From Erythrobacter sp. (GTDB taxonomy: Bacteria > Pseudomonadota > Alphaproteobacteria > Sphingomonadales > Sphingomonadaceae): a stretch of 47,348 bases of DNA. The notes under the pieces were generated by a model that did no database searches, was not told where the DNA came from, and saw only the letters and a program-made list of their open reading frames with translations. Location of the stretch: contig JAMNXO010000015.1 in the NCBI GenBank assembly GCA_023653115.1, positions 1-47,348 of the forward strand, in the 5' to 3' direction. Shown here one piece after another: positions 1 to 8,822 of this stretch. Both the position numbers and the translations under genes were made by a program. Position 1 is the stretch's first letter, and each line of letters starts with the position of its first letter.

Positions 1-2
1 AA

Positions 3-89
3 TGGTGCCCAGAAGAGGACTCGAACCTCCACGCCCTTGCGAGCGCCAGCACCTGAAGCTGGTGCGTCTACCAATTCCGCCATCTGGGC
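3..89 (-). tRNA. tRNA-Leu (anticodon CAG)
   Basis: Read on the minus strand this folds as a complete class II tRNA. It has a 7-bp acceptor stem (GCCCAGA/TCTGGGC), the Leu-type D region GGCGGAATTGGTAGACGC, an anticodon stem CCAGC/GCTGG around loop TTCAGGT, a variable arm, the T arm GGTTCGAGTCC, discriminator A and an encoded 3' CCA (positions 3-5). The anticodon CAG lies at 53-55 and reads leucine CUG codons, which are very common in this GC-rich genome. The gene points out of the window. Confidence 0.96.
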
Positions 90-317
90 ACGGGACCTGC
101 CAATCAACGCGACCGCAGGCTGGGTAGGCGCGGGCCTTTAGCGAGGGCGGGGGGCTGCTGTCAACGCAAACCTCGCGGCTTATTTGCGCAGAGGCCGCGT
201 CCTCCTGCTCCGCGCCACCATTTGCGCAGGCGTGCCCATCGGAACCCTTGCCCGCGCCGGCGCATTGACGCATGGCGCAAGCCAGTTTCACGGACAGCCA
301 GCAAGAGCAACCTGACC

Positions 318-1274
318 ATGCCCACCTCCTCCCCGCTTTCCGGCCAGCTTGTCACGATCTTCGGCGGCAGCGGCTATATCGGTAATTATGTCGCCCAGAG
401 CCTGCTCGCGCGCGGCGCGCGGCTGCGGCTCGCCAGTCGCAACCCGGAAAAGGGCTTTGCGCTGAAGCCGCTTGCCAATCTCGGGCAACTGCAATTCATG
501 CCCTGCGACATCACCCGCGAAAGCCATGTGGAAGCTGCGCTCGATGGCGCCAGCTATGTTGTGAACCTTGTCGGGGTGTTCGGCGGCAATCTTGATGCGG
601 TCATGGGCGAGGCGCCCGGCACGATTGCCCGGATCGCGGCGGCCAAGGGCGTGCGCGCGCTCGTCCATGTCAGCGCGATCGGCGCGGATGCAGGCTCGAG
701 CGCGGGCTATGCGCGCGCCAAGGCGGCGGGCGAGGCGGCGGTGCTGGCGGGCTTCCCCAAGGCGACCGTGCTGCGGCCCTCGATCGTGTTCGGCAAGGAC
801 GACAACTTCCTCAACCTGTTCGGCGGGATGATCGAGATGTTGCCGGTTCTCCCGGTGTTCGGCCCCGAGGTGAAGCTGCAGCTGGTCTATGCCGATGATG
901 TCGCCGAGGCGGTGATGACGGCGCTTGAGCATCCCGAGCTGCATGGTGGCCACACCTATGAACTGGGCGGACCGGAGCAGCTGACCATGATGGAAATCCA
1001 CGAGCGTATCGCCGCCGGCCAAGGCCGCAAGCGCCGCTTCATCGCCATGCCCGACGGGCTTTCGGCGACCTTTGCCGCGCTGCCCGGAACGCCGATGAGC
1101 CGTGATCAGTGGACGCTGCTCAAGGCCGGCAATGTCGTGGCCGAGGGCGCGCGGGGGCTGGCGGATCTGGGCATCGAGGCCAAGCCGCTCGGCCTGTTCC
1201 TCGACAAGTGGATGCTGCGCTACCGCCAGCACGGGCGCTTTGGCGCGGCCAACGAGCGGGCAAAGGCACGCTGA
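318..1274 (+). CDS. NAD(P)-binding SDR, complex I NDUFA9-like
   Basis: A 318-residue extended/atypical short-chain dehydrogenase. The N-terminus carries a Rossmann glycine motif (GGSGYIG, residues 16-22). A YxxxK pair (Tyr131, Lys135) follows in the middle, then a C-terminal region resembling the NDUFA9 (39 kDa, complex I accessory subunit) family, which is common in alphaproteobacteria. Such proteins bind NADPH and associate with, or help assemble, NADH:quinone oxidoreductase, but no nuo gene is nearby. An in-frame start at 222 exists, but the extra 32 residues are arginine-rich and unlike the family, so the ATG at 318 is preferred. It stands alone between the tRNA gene and a convergent gene. 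The family is clear; the complex I link is inference. Confidence 0.85.
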   Translation: MPTSSPLSGQLVTIFGGSGYIGNYVAQSLLARGARLRLASRNPEKGFALKPLANLGQLQFMPCDITRESHVEAALDGASYVVNLVGVFGGNLDAVMGEAPGTIARIAAAKGVRALVHVSAIGADAGSSAGYARAKAAGEAAVLAGFPKATVLRPSIVFGKDDNFLNLFGGMIEMLPVLPVFGPEVKLQLVYADDVAEAVMTALEHPELHGGHTYELGGPEQLTMMEIHERIAAGQGRKRRFIAMPDGLSATFAALPGTPMSRDQWTLLKAGNVVAEGARGLADLGIEAKPLGLFLDKWMLRYRQHGRFGAANERAKAR

Positions 1275-1426
1275 TACGCCCGTCGGGGCGCTGTCTTGCC
1301 TGCCTGCAGCGCGCCTGCTGGAGACACATGAGACACTGTCCAGATGCGAAATAATCCGCTTCGGGAAGCATGCTTGCCGCAAGGCGCGGCGTGCGGGTGC
1401 TGATCGGGGCGGCTTTACCGGCAGAC

Positions 1427-1453
1427 ATCGGGGGCGAACCTGGCGCCCCCGAT
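1427..1453. terminator. Hairpin between convergent genes
   Basis: A perfect 10-bp inverted repeat (ATCGGGGGCG / CGCCCCCGAT) with a 7-nt loop lies in the 193-bp gap between the convergent SDR and dienelactone hydrolase genes. The position suits a shared terminator. No U-tract follows on either strand, so it may instead be an RNA 3'-end stabiliser or a Rho-assisted stop. Confidence 0.5.
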
Positions 1454-1467
1454 GCCCGGAAGGAAAG

Positions 1468-2346
1468 TCAAAGCGCCGCGCTGTAGAGCGCCAGCAGATC
1501 GGCCTCGCCCTTGGCGGCGGCCTCGGTGTTGTAGGCCGGGCTGTCAGACACCATCCAGCCGTGATCGCCGGCATAGACGGTCACAGTCGCCTGCACATCG
1601 GCGGCCTTGGCAGCGTCGGCGAAGGTGGTCTTGTCCGCAGGCGCTTCGGCGTCATCATCCTGCGCCACGGCGATCAGCAGGCTGGCATCAACCTTGCCGA
1701 GCAGCGCGTGCGGGCTCATCGGATTATCGGGCCGCACCAGCCCGCCGCCATGGAAACTTGCCGCAGCCTTGATGCGCCCGGGAACCGCCGCTGCGCTCCA
1801 CACGGTGAACGGCCCGCCCATGCAATAGCCCTGCGTGCCGATGCCGCGCGCTGTGTCGATGCCCTCCTGCCCGTCGAGCCATTGGGTGATCGCGCTGGCA
1901 TCGCGCATGATCGCGGCGGCATCGAGCTTGCGCCGCCACGGGCCGACCTTCTGGAACCCGCCGCCTGCGATGAAGCCGGCGAAATCGGCGAACTGCTCGC
2001 CCGCCACGTCGCGGTAATAGGGGTTCACCACGAGCACGGTATAGCCCGCGCTGGCGAGCTTGCGGGCGATCATGCGCTTGAATTCGCGGATCGAGGCAAT
2101 GTCGGGCCACAGGATCACTGCCGGGTGATCACCGCTTTCGGGCTGGACGAGAAAACCGTCCATCGTGCCGTCAGGCGTGGCAAAGCTGACGCCCTTTTCC
2201 TTGAGGCCGGGGGTGGGGGTCTGCGCGTTGCTCGCGCTTTCGCCCGAGGCGCAGGCGGCCAGCGCGGCAGCGCCCGTCAAGGCGCCGAACTGGCGGCGGC
2301 TGATCGTCGCCCGCGCCCATTCGTCCAGTTTGCTTTCATCGCACAT
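1468..2346 (-). CDS. Dienelactone hydrolase family protein, Tat lipoprotein
   Basis: A 292-residue alpha/beta hydrolase of the dienelactone hydrolase (carboxymethylenebutenolidase) family. The Cys-Asp-His triad is visible: nucleophile Cys175 in GYCMGG, Asp at about 230-232, and His262 in GDHGW. The N-terminus has a twin-arginine signature (SRRQF, residues 16-20) and a lipobox LAAC ending at Cys32, so it is probably exported folded and lipid-anchored in the cell envelope. The start at 2346 is chosen because GGAGAG lies about 6 nt upstream; longer readings run into the divergent gene. It is divergent from the PQQ alcohol dehydrogenase across 111 bp, so the two may share a control region. The substrate is unknown; many members act on esters or lactones other than dienelactone. 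Confidence 0.88.
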   Translation of the reverse strand: MCDESKLDEWARATISRRQFGALTGAAALAACASGESASNAQTPTPGLKEKGVSFATPDGTMDGFLVQPESGDHPAVILWPDIASIREFKRMIARKLASAGYTVLVVNPYYRDVAGEQFADFAGFIAGGGFQKVGPWRRKLDAAAIMRDASAITQWLDGQEGIDTARGIGTQGYCMGGPFTVWSAAAVPGRIKAAASFHGGGLVRPDNPMSPHALLGKVDASLLIAVAQDDDAEAPADKTTFADAAKAADVQATVTVYAGDHGWMVSDSPAYNTEAAAKGEADLLALYSAAL

Positions 2347-2457
2347 CAAAAACTCTCCAGTCTGTCCCTCGCCCGCGCCAGATAGGCACGGCGGGCAGGC
2401 ATGGACAAGCGAAGTTTCTCGCGGCAACATGTCTGAAAAATACAGGGAGTGGGATAA

Positions 2458-4629
2458 ATGAAGCTGATGCGTTGGGCCGCGAGCGCGGGCCTGTTGCTGT
2501 CTGCCGGGATGCTGGCCAATTGCAGCCAGATTTTCGGGGGTGAAGGCGAGGGCATCACCACTGCGATGCTGGTGGGCGCGGACGGCGACAGCGCCAACTG
2601 GATCAGCCATGGCCGCACCTATTCCGAGCAGCGCTATTCACCGCTCGACGGTGTGAACCGCGAGAATGTCGGCGATCTCGGCCTTGCCTGGTTTGCCGAT
2701 ATGGACACCGCGCGCGGGCAGGAGGCGACCCCGCTGGTGATGGACGGCAAGCTGTATCTCACCACCGCATGGAGCAAGGTGAAGGCCTTCGACGCGGCAA
2801 CCGGCGCCAAGCTGTGGGAGTATGATCCCAAGGTTCCGGGCGAAACGGCCGTCAAGGCCTGCTGCGACACGGTGAACCGCGGGCTGGCGGCATGGGGCGA
2901 CAAGCTGTTCCTCGGCACGCTTGACGGGCGGTTGGTGGCGCTCGACCGCGAAACCGGCGCGGTGGCGTGGGAGAAGGTCACCGTCGACCAGTCGAAAAGC
3001 TACACCATCACCGGCGCGCCGCGCGTGATTGATGGCAAGGTGATCATCGGCAATGGCGGCGCGGAGTTCGGCGTGCGCGGCTATGTCGCGGCCTATTCCG
3101 CCGATAATGGCGAGGAGCTGTGGCGTTTCTACACCGTGCCTGAGGGCGGCGATGCCAAGGATCAGCCCGCTTACCTCCAGAAGGCAGCCGAGACGTGGAA
3201 CATGGATGTGCTCGGCGCATCGGAAGCGATCGGCGGCGGCGGCACGGTGTGGGATTCGATGGCCTACGATCCCGAGCTTGATCTGCTCTATATCGGCGTC
3301 GGCAACGGCTCGCCGTGGAACCGCGCCTACCGTTCGCCGGGGGCTGACGGGACGGGCGAGGGCGATAACCTCTACCTCTCCAGCATCGTCGCGATCCGGC
3401 CGAGCACGGGCGAATATGTTTGGCACTACCAGACCACGCCGGGCGAGACGTGGGATTACACCGCCACGCAGCACATCATCCTCGCTGACATGGAAATCGA
3501 GGGGAAGCCGCGCAAGGTGCTGATGCAGGCGCCCAAGAACGGGTTCTTCTATGTGATCGACCGCGAGACGGGGAAGTTTATCTCCGCCAAGCCCTATGTC
3601 AGCGTCAATTGGGCGAGCGGGATCGATCCCAAGACGGGCCGCCCGATCGAAAACCCTGAAACCCGCGTCGACAAGACCGGCAAGCCCGCGTTGGTGACGC
3701 CAGGCGCGCTGGGCGGGCACAACTGGCACCCGATGGCCTATCACCCCGGCGAGAAGCTGGTTTACATCCCGGCCTTCGAGGCGGGGATGATGTATGCGCC
3801 TGAGGCTGACTGGAAGCCCGATACGGCGCGCGGCTTCAATGTCGGCTTCAATCTGGGTGCGGGCGATGTTCCGGCTGATGAAGGCTTCCGTAAGCAGGTC
3901 GCAGGTACCCTCAAAGGCCGCTTGGTCGCGTGGGATCCGGTGGCGCAGAAAGCGCGCTGGACGGTGGAGCACCCCGGCCCGTGGAATGGCGGCTTGCTGG
4001 CCACCGGCGGGGGCCTCGTGTTCCAGGGCACCACCGGCAGCGAGTTCAACGCCTATGATGCGGGCACCGGCAAGAAGCTGTGGAGCTTCGCTGCGCAAAC
4101 CGGCGTGGTCGCGCCGCCGATCACTTACACCGTGGGCGGCGAGCAATATGTTGCCGTGCTGGCAGGCTGGGGCGGGGCCTATGCGCTGAGCGTCGATGGC
4201 GATCTGATCAAGCGCAAGGCCCCGGTGCGCAACATCTCGCGCCTGCTGGTGTTCAAGCTGGGCGGCAAGGTGGCGCTGCCGGCCGAGCCTGCGTTGGCCG
4301 CGCTGCCGCTCGACCCGCCGCCGAGCAAGGCTGCTCCGCAAGTGATCGCGCTGGGGCAGGCCAAATACGGCCGCTATTGCGCGGTGTGCCATGCGCCGGG
4401 CGCGGTGGGGTCGACGGTGCTGCCCGATCTGCGCCGCGCCGGTTCGCTCGAAAGCGCGCAGGCGTGGAACGCGGTGGTTGAGGGCGGGATCCTCAAGGAC
4501 AATGGTATGGCGAGCTTTGCCGGGTCTTTGTCGAAAGACGAGATCGAAGCGATCCGCGCCTATGTGATCCACCGCGCCAACGAGGACAAGGCGCTGGAGG
4601 GGGCGGCGAAGAAGGTGGCGCGGCGCTAA
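2458..4629 (+). CDS. PQQ-dependent quinohemoprotein alcohol dehydrogenase
   Basis: A 723-residue type II quinohemoprotein dehydrogenase that would oxidise alcohols in the periplasm and pass electrons through its own heme c. The N-terminus (residues 1-22) is a lipoprotein signal with lipobox LANC (Cys22), so it is probably membrane-anchored rather than free. The eight-bladed PQQ propeller follows. It has the vicinal cysteine pair Cys135-Cys136 that stacks on PQQ and the catalytic Asp in GETWDYT (Asp333). The C-terminus is a cytochrome c domain with one CAVCH site (Cys641, Cys644, His645). GGGAG stands about 8 nt before the ATG. No pqqABCDE genes lie in the window, so the cofactor must be made or taken up elsewhere. 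Substrate preference cannot be read from the sequence. Confidence 0.93.
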   Translation: MKLMRWAASAGLLLSAGMLANCSQIFGGEGEGITTAMLVGADGDSANWISHGRTYSEQRYSPLDGVNRENVGDLGLAWFADMDTARGQEATPLVMDGKLYLTTAWSKVKAFDAATGAKLWEYDPKVPGETAVKACCDTVNRGLAAWGDKLFLGTLDGRLVALDRETGAVAWEKVTVDQSKSYTITGAPRVIDGKVIIGNGGAEFGVRGYVAAYSADNGEELWRFYTVPEGGDAKDQPAYLQKAAETWNMDVLGASEAIGGGGTVWDSMAYDPELDLLYIGVGNGSPWNRAYRSPGADGTGEGDNLYLSSIVAIRPSTGEYVWHYQTTPGETWDYTATQHIILADMEIEGKPRKVLMQAPKNGFFYVIDRETGKFISAKPYVSVNWASGIDPKTGRPIENPETRVDKTGKPALVTPGALGGHNWHPMAYHPGEKLVYIPAFEAGMMYAPEADWKPDTARGFNVGFNLGAGDVPADEGFRKQVAGTLKGRLVAWDPVAQKARWTVEHPGPWNGGLLATGGGLVFQGTTGSEFNAYDAGTGKKLWSFAAQTGVVAPPITYTVGGEQYVAVLAGWGGAYALSVDGDLIKRKAPVRNISRLLVFKLGGKVALPAEPALAALPLDPPPSKAAPQVIALGQAKYGRYCAVCHAPGAVGSTVLPDLRRAGSLESAQAWNAVVEGGILKDNGMASFAGSLSKDEIEAIRAYVIHRANEDKALEGAAKKVARR

Positions 4630-5027
4630 CTGGCGAAGAAGTTCAGCTCCAGCAGCACGTTGTTGGGATCGGCGGTGAAGATCTGCTTCAGGCCGATCGA
4701 GGAGAGGTCGTTGACCGTGTAATCGGCGCCGCGCGCGTCGAGGCGGGCTTTCACTTCCTCGAAATCCCCGCATCGCAGCGCGACATGGTGGATTGCGCCG
4801 GTCTCGCTGCCGGGCGTGACGTCGCGATCAAAGGCGCGCGGGCAGTCGACCGAATTGAGGTGCAGGATGGCGTTGCCGGCGTGGTCATACATCCAGCGCA
4901 CCTGGCTGGGCAGCGAGGGCGGCGGGCCGTCGCGCTCCTCCAGATCGAGCAGTTCGGCATAGAACCGCGCGGTCTCGGCGAGACGGTCGGTGATGATGTT
5001 CACATGGTCGAGGCGCTGGACGATCAT
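4626..5027 (-). CDS. VOC family (glyoxalase-like) protein
   Basis: A 133-residue single vicinal-oxygen-chelate protein with the two beta-alpha-beta-beta-beta modules expected. The start resembles HVNI..D, with His8 as a possible metal ligand. A second histidine pair (IHHVAL) lies mid-protein, and a Glu near the C-terminus (LLELNF) completes a typical H/E metal site. VOC proteins include glyoxalase I, ring-cleaving dioxygenases and bleomycin-binding proteins; this one cannot be placed further. It lies 49 bp downstream of purU on the same strand and probably shares its transcript. Its stop overlaps the stop of the convergent alcohol dehydrogenase gene by 4 bp. Confidence 0.85.
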   Translation of the reverse strand: MIVQRLDHVNIITDRLAETARFYAELLDLEERDGPPPSLPSQVRWMYDHAGNAILHLNSVDCPRAFDRDVTPGSETGAIHHVALRCGDFEEVKARLDARGADYTVNDLSSIGLKQIFTADPNNVLLELNFFAS

Positions 5028-5076
5028 GGCCGCAAGGATGCGCCCTGCGCCCTTCGCTGACCACTGCGAAAAGCGA

Positions 5077-5943
5077 TTAGCCCCTGAACACGACCGTCCG
5101 TGTGCCGTTCATCAGCACGCGTTCCTGCGCGAACAGCCGCACCGCTTCTGCGAGCACGCGGCGCTCGATGTCGCGGCCCTTGCGCACCAGATCGGCGGGG
5201 CTGTCGGCGTGGGTGATGCGCTCGACATCCTGATGGATGATCGGGCCTTCATCGAGATCGGCGGTGACGAAATGCGCGGTCGCGCCGATGATCTTCACGC
5301 CGCGCTCGTGCGCCTGATGATAGGGGCGCGCACCCTTGAAGCCCGGCAGGAAGCTGTGGTGGATGTTGATGCAGCGGCCCGCAAAGTGCGCCGACTGTTC
5401 GTCTGAGAACACCTGCATGTAACGCGCCAGCACCACCAGTTCGGCGTCGGTCTCGGCGGCCAGAGCGCGGAACGCCGCCTCGGCCTGCGGCTTGGTCTCG
5501 GGGGTGACGGGGATGTGGTGGAACGGAACATCGCCGATATCCACCCGGATCGCGGCGTCGCGCGGGTGGTTGGAGACGATCGCCACCGGATCGATCGGCA
5601 ACTCGCCCGTGCGCCAGCGGTAGAGCAGATCGACGAGGCAGTGATCGAACTTGCTGACGAGGATGATGGTGCGGCGCGGGCGATCCTCGCGTGCCATCTT
5701 CCATTCCATGGCGAACTCGCCCGCCAAGCCAGCGAAATCGGCGCGCAGGCCCTCGGCGGTCGAACCATCGGGATCAAACACCACCCGCATGAAGAACCGG
5801 TCGGTGCCGCCCGCCTCGGCGCGGTCGTTGAACTGCTGCGCGTCGAGGATGTTGCAATTGCGCTCGAACAGGAAGCCGGTCACCCGCGCAGTGATGCCGG
5901 GCCGGTCTGCGCAGGCCAGCGTGAGGATCAGCGGGGCGGCCAT
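5077..5943 (-). CDS. purU: Formyltetrahydrofolate deformylase
   Basis: A 288-residue PurU that hydrolyses 10-formyltetrahydrofolate to formate plus tetrahydrofolate, balancing one-carbon pools. An N-terminal ACT-type regulatory domain spans roughly residues 1-85. The formyltransferase fold follows, with the signature [16 protein letters not shown] supplying the catalytic Asn/His and a later Asp in TADLDEGP. Length is normal. Its start lies 1 bp from the stop of the upstream nitronate monooxygenase gene, so the pair is cotranscribed. A purT gene, which consumes formate, lies about 1.7 kb away in a separate unit. Confidence 0.95.
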   Translation of the reverse strand: MAAPLILTLACADRPGITARVTGFLFERNCNILDAQQFNDRAEAGGTDRFFMRVVFDPDGSTAEGLRADFAGLAGEFAMEWKMAREDRPRRTIILVSKFDHCLVDLLYRWRTGELPIDPVAIVSNHPRDAAIRVDIGDVPFHHIPVTPETKPQAEAAFRALAAETDAELVVLARYMQVFSDEQSAHFAGRCINIHHSFLPGFKGARPYHQAHERGVKIIGATAHFVTADLDEGPIIHQDVERITHADSPADLVRKGRDIERRVLAEAVRLFAQERVLMNGTRTVVFRG

Positions 5944-5944
5944 G

Positions 5945-6958
5945 CTACTTGGCGAGCGCCGCCTCGCACTGGCTCATCAGTTCGGCGATGATGTCGGCGG
6001 CGGGCTCTTCCTTGCTGACCATGCCGACCGATTGCCCGGCCATCACGCTGCCGCTTTCGACATCGCCGTCCACCACTGCGCGGCGCAGGGCGCCAGCCCA
6101 GAAATGTTCGATCTGAAGTTGCGCCTCAAGCATATCGACTTCGCCCGCATCGAGCAGGGCGGCGACTTCGCGCTGCTTGGCGGTGAATTCCTCGGTGCCC
6201 TTGTTCTTGAGCGCCCGCACCGGGATCACCGGCAGGCGCGGATCGACCTGCACCGATGCAATCGCGTCGCGGGCGTTGGCGCGGAAGAAGGCCTTCTTGA
6301 AATCGGGGTGGGCAATGCTCTCGGTCGCGCAGGCGAAGCGTGTGCCCAGCTGCACGCCGGCAGCGCCCATTTCGAGGTAGCTGGCGATTGCCTCGCCCCG
6401 GCCGATGCCGCCGGCGACAAAGATCAGGTGATCGGCGGCCAGTTCCGGCAGCATTTCCTGCGCCAGCACGCTGGTGGAGACCGGGCCGATGTGCCCGCCT
6501 GCTTCCATCCCCTCGATCACCAGCGCATCCGCGCCCGAGCGAAGCAGCTTCTTGGCCAGCGCCAGCGTCGGGGCAAAGCAGATCACCTTGATGCCGCTGT
6601 CATCAGCCTTGATCGCCTCGACGCTGCCTTTGGGCGGGATGCCGCCTGCCAGCACCACGTGGGTGACGCCATGCTTGCGGCACACCGCGATCAGATCGAA
6701 CAGGGCAGGGTGCATGGTGATGAGGTTCACGCCGAAGGGCTTCGACGTCAGCGCCTTGGTCGCGGCAATTTCGGTATCGAGCAGTTCGGGGGTCATCGCC
6801 CCGCAGGCGATCACGCCGAACCCGCCGGCGTTGGAGATCGCGGCGACCAGATTGCGTTCCGATACCCAGCTCATCGCCCCGCACAGGATCGCGGTGTCGC
6901 AGCCGAGGAAATCAGTGCCGCGCTGCATCAGGGCGGCCGTCTTGGGATAATGGGTCAT
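5945..6958 (-). CDS. Nitronate monooxygenase (2-nitropropane dioxygenase family)
   Basis: A 337-residue FMN-dependent TIM-barrel enzyme. Visible signatures are the N-terminal [16 protein letters not shown] strand/helix, the AGGFGV turn, the glycine-rich AGGHIGP segment (phosphate binding, conserved His) and a later [13 protein letters not shown] phosphate site. It is close to nitronate monooxygenases that detoxify propionate-3-nitronate. The same fold includes FabK enoyl-ACP reductases, so function is assigned at family level only. The start at 6958 is supported by AAGGAC 6 nt upstream; a longer in-frame reading to 7051 has no such site. It leads the transcript that continues into purU and a VOC gene. 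Confidence 0.9.
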   Translation of the reverse strand: MTHYPKTAALMQRGTDFLGCDTAILCGAMSWVSERNLVAAISNAGGFGVIACGAMTPELLDTEIAATKALTSKPFGVNLITMHPALFDLIAVCRKHGVTHVVLAGGIPPKGSVEAIKADDSGIKVICFAPTLALAKKLLRSGADALVIEGMEAGGHIGPVSTSVLAQEMLPELAADHLIFVAGGIGRGEAIASYLEMGAAGVQLGTRFACATESIAHPDFKKAFFRANARDAIASVQVDPRLPVIPVRALKNKGTEEFTAKQREVAALLDAGEVDMLEAQLQIEHFWAGALRRAVVDGDVESGSVMAGQSVGMVSKEEPAADIIAELMSQCEAALAK

Positions 6959-7233
6959 GGATGTCCTTGGTTTATCGCAGGCGCAATTAGGCCCATGTCG
7001 CCTGAGCCGCAAGCGGGTGACGCGCAGGCGCGTGTGACGGTTCTGTTCCAAGCAAGACCGTTACGAGTCGGTCGCATGACCGCACTATGATTGCTTCATA
7101 ACGAAACTTTCTTTCAACTGTCCGTAACGTGTAACCCATTGCTGTCATTGGCGGCCCGTCAGCCGGGCTCCTCTCCACCCCTTTGGCCCGGTTGGCGATC
7201 TTTTGACGGACACCCATGCAAAGGAACCCCGCC

Positions 7234-7578
7234 ATGCTCATCCGTATCGCCATCACCACCGCCGCGCTTGCCTGCGCTGTTGTCACTCCTGCTGCCGCCC
7301 GGGCCGAGACGCTGAGCGTTGCGGTGCCGTTCGGCGATCTCGATCTGACCAAGGATGCCGGACGCCGCACGCTCGATGTGCGGCTCGATCGCGCGGCCCG
7401 CAAGGTGTGCGGCGGCGCGGCGCCGGTGCGCGATCTGTCGCAGCTGCGCGGCCACCGCGACTGCATGATTGGTGCGCGCACCGCCTATCAGGCGCAGGTC
7501 GAACTCGCGCTCAACAATGCCAATGCCCGCCGCGTGGCGGTGCTGGCTGACAAGATCGCGCTGCTCGCCCGCTTCTGA
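7234..7578 (+). CDS. UrcA family secreted protein
   Basis: A protein of about 114 residues with a clear Sec signal peptide (hydrophobic segment then ARAE, cleavage near residue 25). It has the UrcA-family body: an amphipathic VPFGDLDLTKDAGRRTLDVRL stretch, then two cysteines (KVCGG and DCMIG) that probably form a disulfide in the periplasm. Function is unknown for the family, which is common in sphingomonads. The ATG at 7234 is chosen because AAGGA stands 8 nt upstream; an upstream in-frame ATG at 7216 lacks this. It is monocistronic, with a 275-bp upstream gap where I see no clear promoter, and a hairpin follows. Confidence 0.85.
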   Translation: MLIRIAITTAALACAVVTPAAARAETLSVAVPFGDLDLTKDAGRRTLDVRLDRAARKVCGGAAPVRDLSQLRGHRDCMIGARTAYQAQVELALNNANARRVAVLADKIALLARF

Positions 7579-7600
7579 TCGCGTGCAGGATGCGTTTTCG

Positions 7601-7629
7601 AGGGCGGTGCCGGATAACGGGGCCGCCCT
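7601..7629 (+). terminator. Possible terminator of the urcA-family gene
   Basis: A 7-bp inverted repeat (AGGGCGG / CCGCCCT) with a 15-nt loop, followed by TTTC, lies 22 bp after the stop codon and before the convergent purT stop. The stem is short and the T-run weak, so confidence is moderate. Confidence 0.4.
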
Positions 7630-7637
7630 TTCGCGTG

Positions 7638-8813
7638 TCAGCGATAGGTGATCTGCACCTTGGCCGCTGCGGCCTTGGCCAGATCGACCGCACTCGCCGC
7701 GTCATCGGCGCGGGCCAGCGCCACGCCCATGCGGCGGTAGGGCCGGGTGACAGGCTTGCCGAAGATCCGCACATCGACCCGCGACGAAAGGGCGAGGGCA
7801 TCGGCCAGTCCTTCGAAGCTGAAGTCGTCGTGATCACGGTCCGCGAGGATGACGGCGGAGGCCGCTGGACGCGCGGCGATGCTGTCCGGCACCGGCAGGC
7901 CAAGAATGGCGCGGGCGTGAAGATCGAACTCGTTCAGATCCTGGCTCACCAGCGTCACCATGCCGGTGTCATGCGGGCGGGGGGACAGCTCGGAGAAGAT
8001 CACCTCCTCGCCCTTTACGAAGAACTCCACGCCGTAGAGCCCCCAGCCGCGTCCGCCACCTTGCAGCGCGGCGGTGACCTTGGCGGCCATGTCATGCGCC
8101 TTGGCGAGCGCCGCAGCGCTCATTGCGGCGGGCTGCCAGCTTTCGCGGTAATCGCCGCGTTCCTGCCGGTGGCCGATCGGCGGGCAGAAGCTGATGCCGC
8201 CGGCATTGCGCACGGTCAGCAGGGTGATCTCGTAATCGAAGGCGATGAACTGTTCGCAGATCACCCGCGCCCGGTCGCCGCGCATATTGGCGACGGCATA
8301 GTTCCATGCGGCCTCCAATGCCTCGGGGCCGTCGACCTTGCTCTGGCCCTTGCCAGAGGAGGACATCACCGGCTTCATCACCAGCGGATAGCCGATGCGC
8401 GCCGCGACCTCCTGCGCTTCGGCAAAGCTCTCCGCATAGCCATATTGCGAGGTCACGAGGCCCAGCTCGCCCGCCGCCAGATCGCGGATCGCATCGCGGT
8501 TCATGGTCAGCTGCGCCGCGCGCGCCGAGGGGACGATGGCAAAACCCTCAGCCTCCAGATCGGCGAGGACTTCGGTGCGGATCGCCTCGATCTCGGGGAC
8601 GATCAGATCGGGCCGGTGCTTTTCCGCCGCCGCTCGGAGCGCTGCGCCATCGAGCATGGAGAACACCTCGCGCCCGTCGGCCAGCTGCATCGCGGGCGCA
8701 TTGTCGTAGCTGTCACAGGCGATCACCCGCGCCCCGAGGCGCTTGGCGGCAATCACGAATTCGCGGCCCAGCTCGCCCGAACCGAGCATCAGGATGGTAG
8801 CAATATGGCTCAT
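7638..8813 (-). CDS. purT: Formate-dependent phosphoribosylglycinamide formyltransferase
   Basis: A 391-residue ATP-grasp enzyme that makes formyl-GAR from GAR, formate and ATP in purine synthesis without needing 10-formyl-THF. Evidence is the N-terminal LGSGELGREF pre-ATP-grasp motif (residues about 10-19), the EIEAIRTEVL segment, the ATP-grasp core (PLVMKPVMSSSGKGQS) and the metal-binding FSELSPRPHDTG near residue 270. Length is normal for PurT. Its start is 9 bp after the stop of the PAS/GGDEF gene, so the two are very likely cotranscribed. No good Shine-Dalgarno precedes its ATG, which suits translational coupling. Whether a folate-dependent PurN is also present cannot be judged from this window. 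Confidence 0.95.
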   Translation of the reverse strand: MSHIATILMLGSGELGREFVIAAKRLGARVIACDSYDNAPAMQLADGREVFSMLDGAALRAAAEKHRPDLIVPEIEAIRTEVLADLEAEGFAIVPSARAAQLTMNRDAIRDLAAGELGLVTSQYGYAESFAEAQEVAARIGYPLVMKPVMSSSGKGQSKVDGPEALEAAWNYAVANMRGDRARVICEQFIAFDYEITLLTVRNAGGISFCPPIGHRQERGDYRESWQPAAMSAAALAKAHDMAAKVTAALQGGGRGWGLYGVEFFVKGEEVIFSELSPRPHDTGMVTLVSQDLNEFDLHARAILGLPVPDSIAARPAASAVILADRDHDDFSFEGLADALALSSRVDVRIFGKPVTRPYRRMGVALARADDAASAVDLAKAAAAKVQITYR

Positions 8814-8822
8814 GCAGGCGGT

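Noticed and set aside
2638..4773. A long antisense reading frame opposite the PQQ dehydrogenase
   Set aside because: The PQQ dehydrogenase on the sense strand is complete, including signal, vicinal Cys and heme site; the antisense product is Arg/His-rich with no domains.
6959..7233. Small RNA or unusual element in the gap before the UrcA-family gene
   Set aside because: No clear inverted repeats, ORF or promoter stood out in this 275-bp stretch; it is treated as an ordinary intergenic region.
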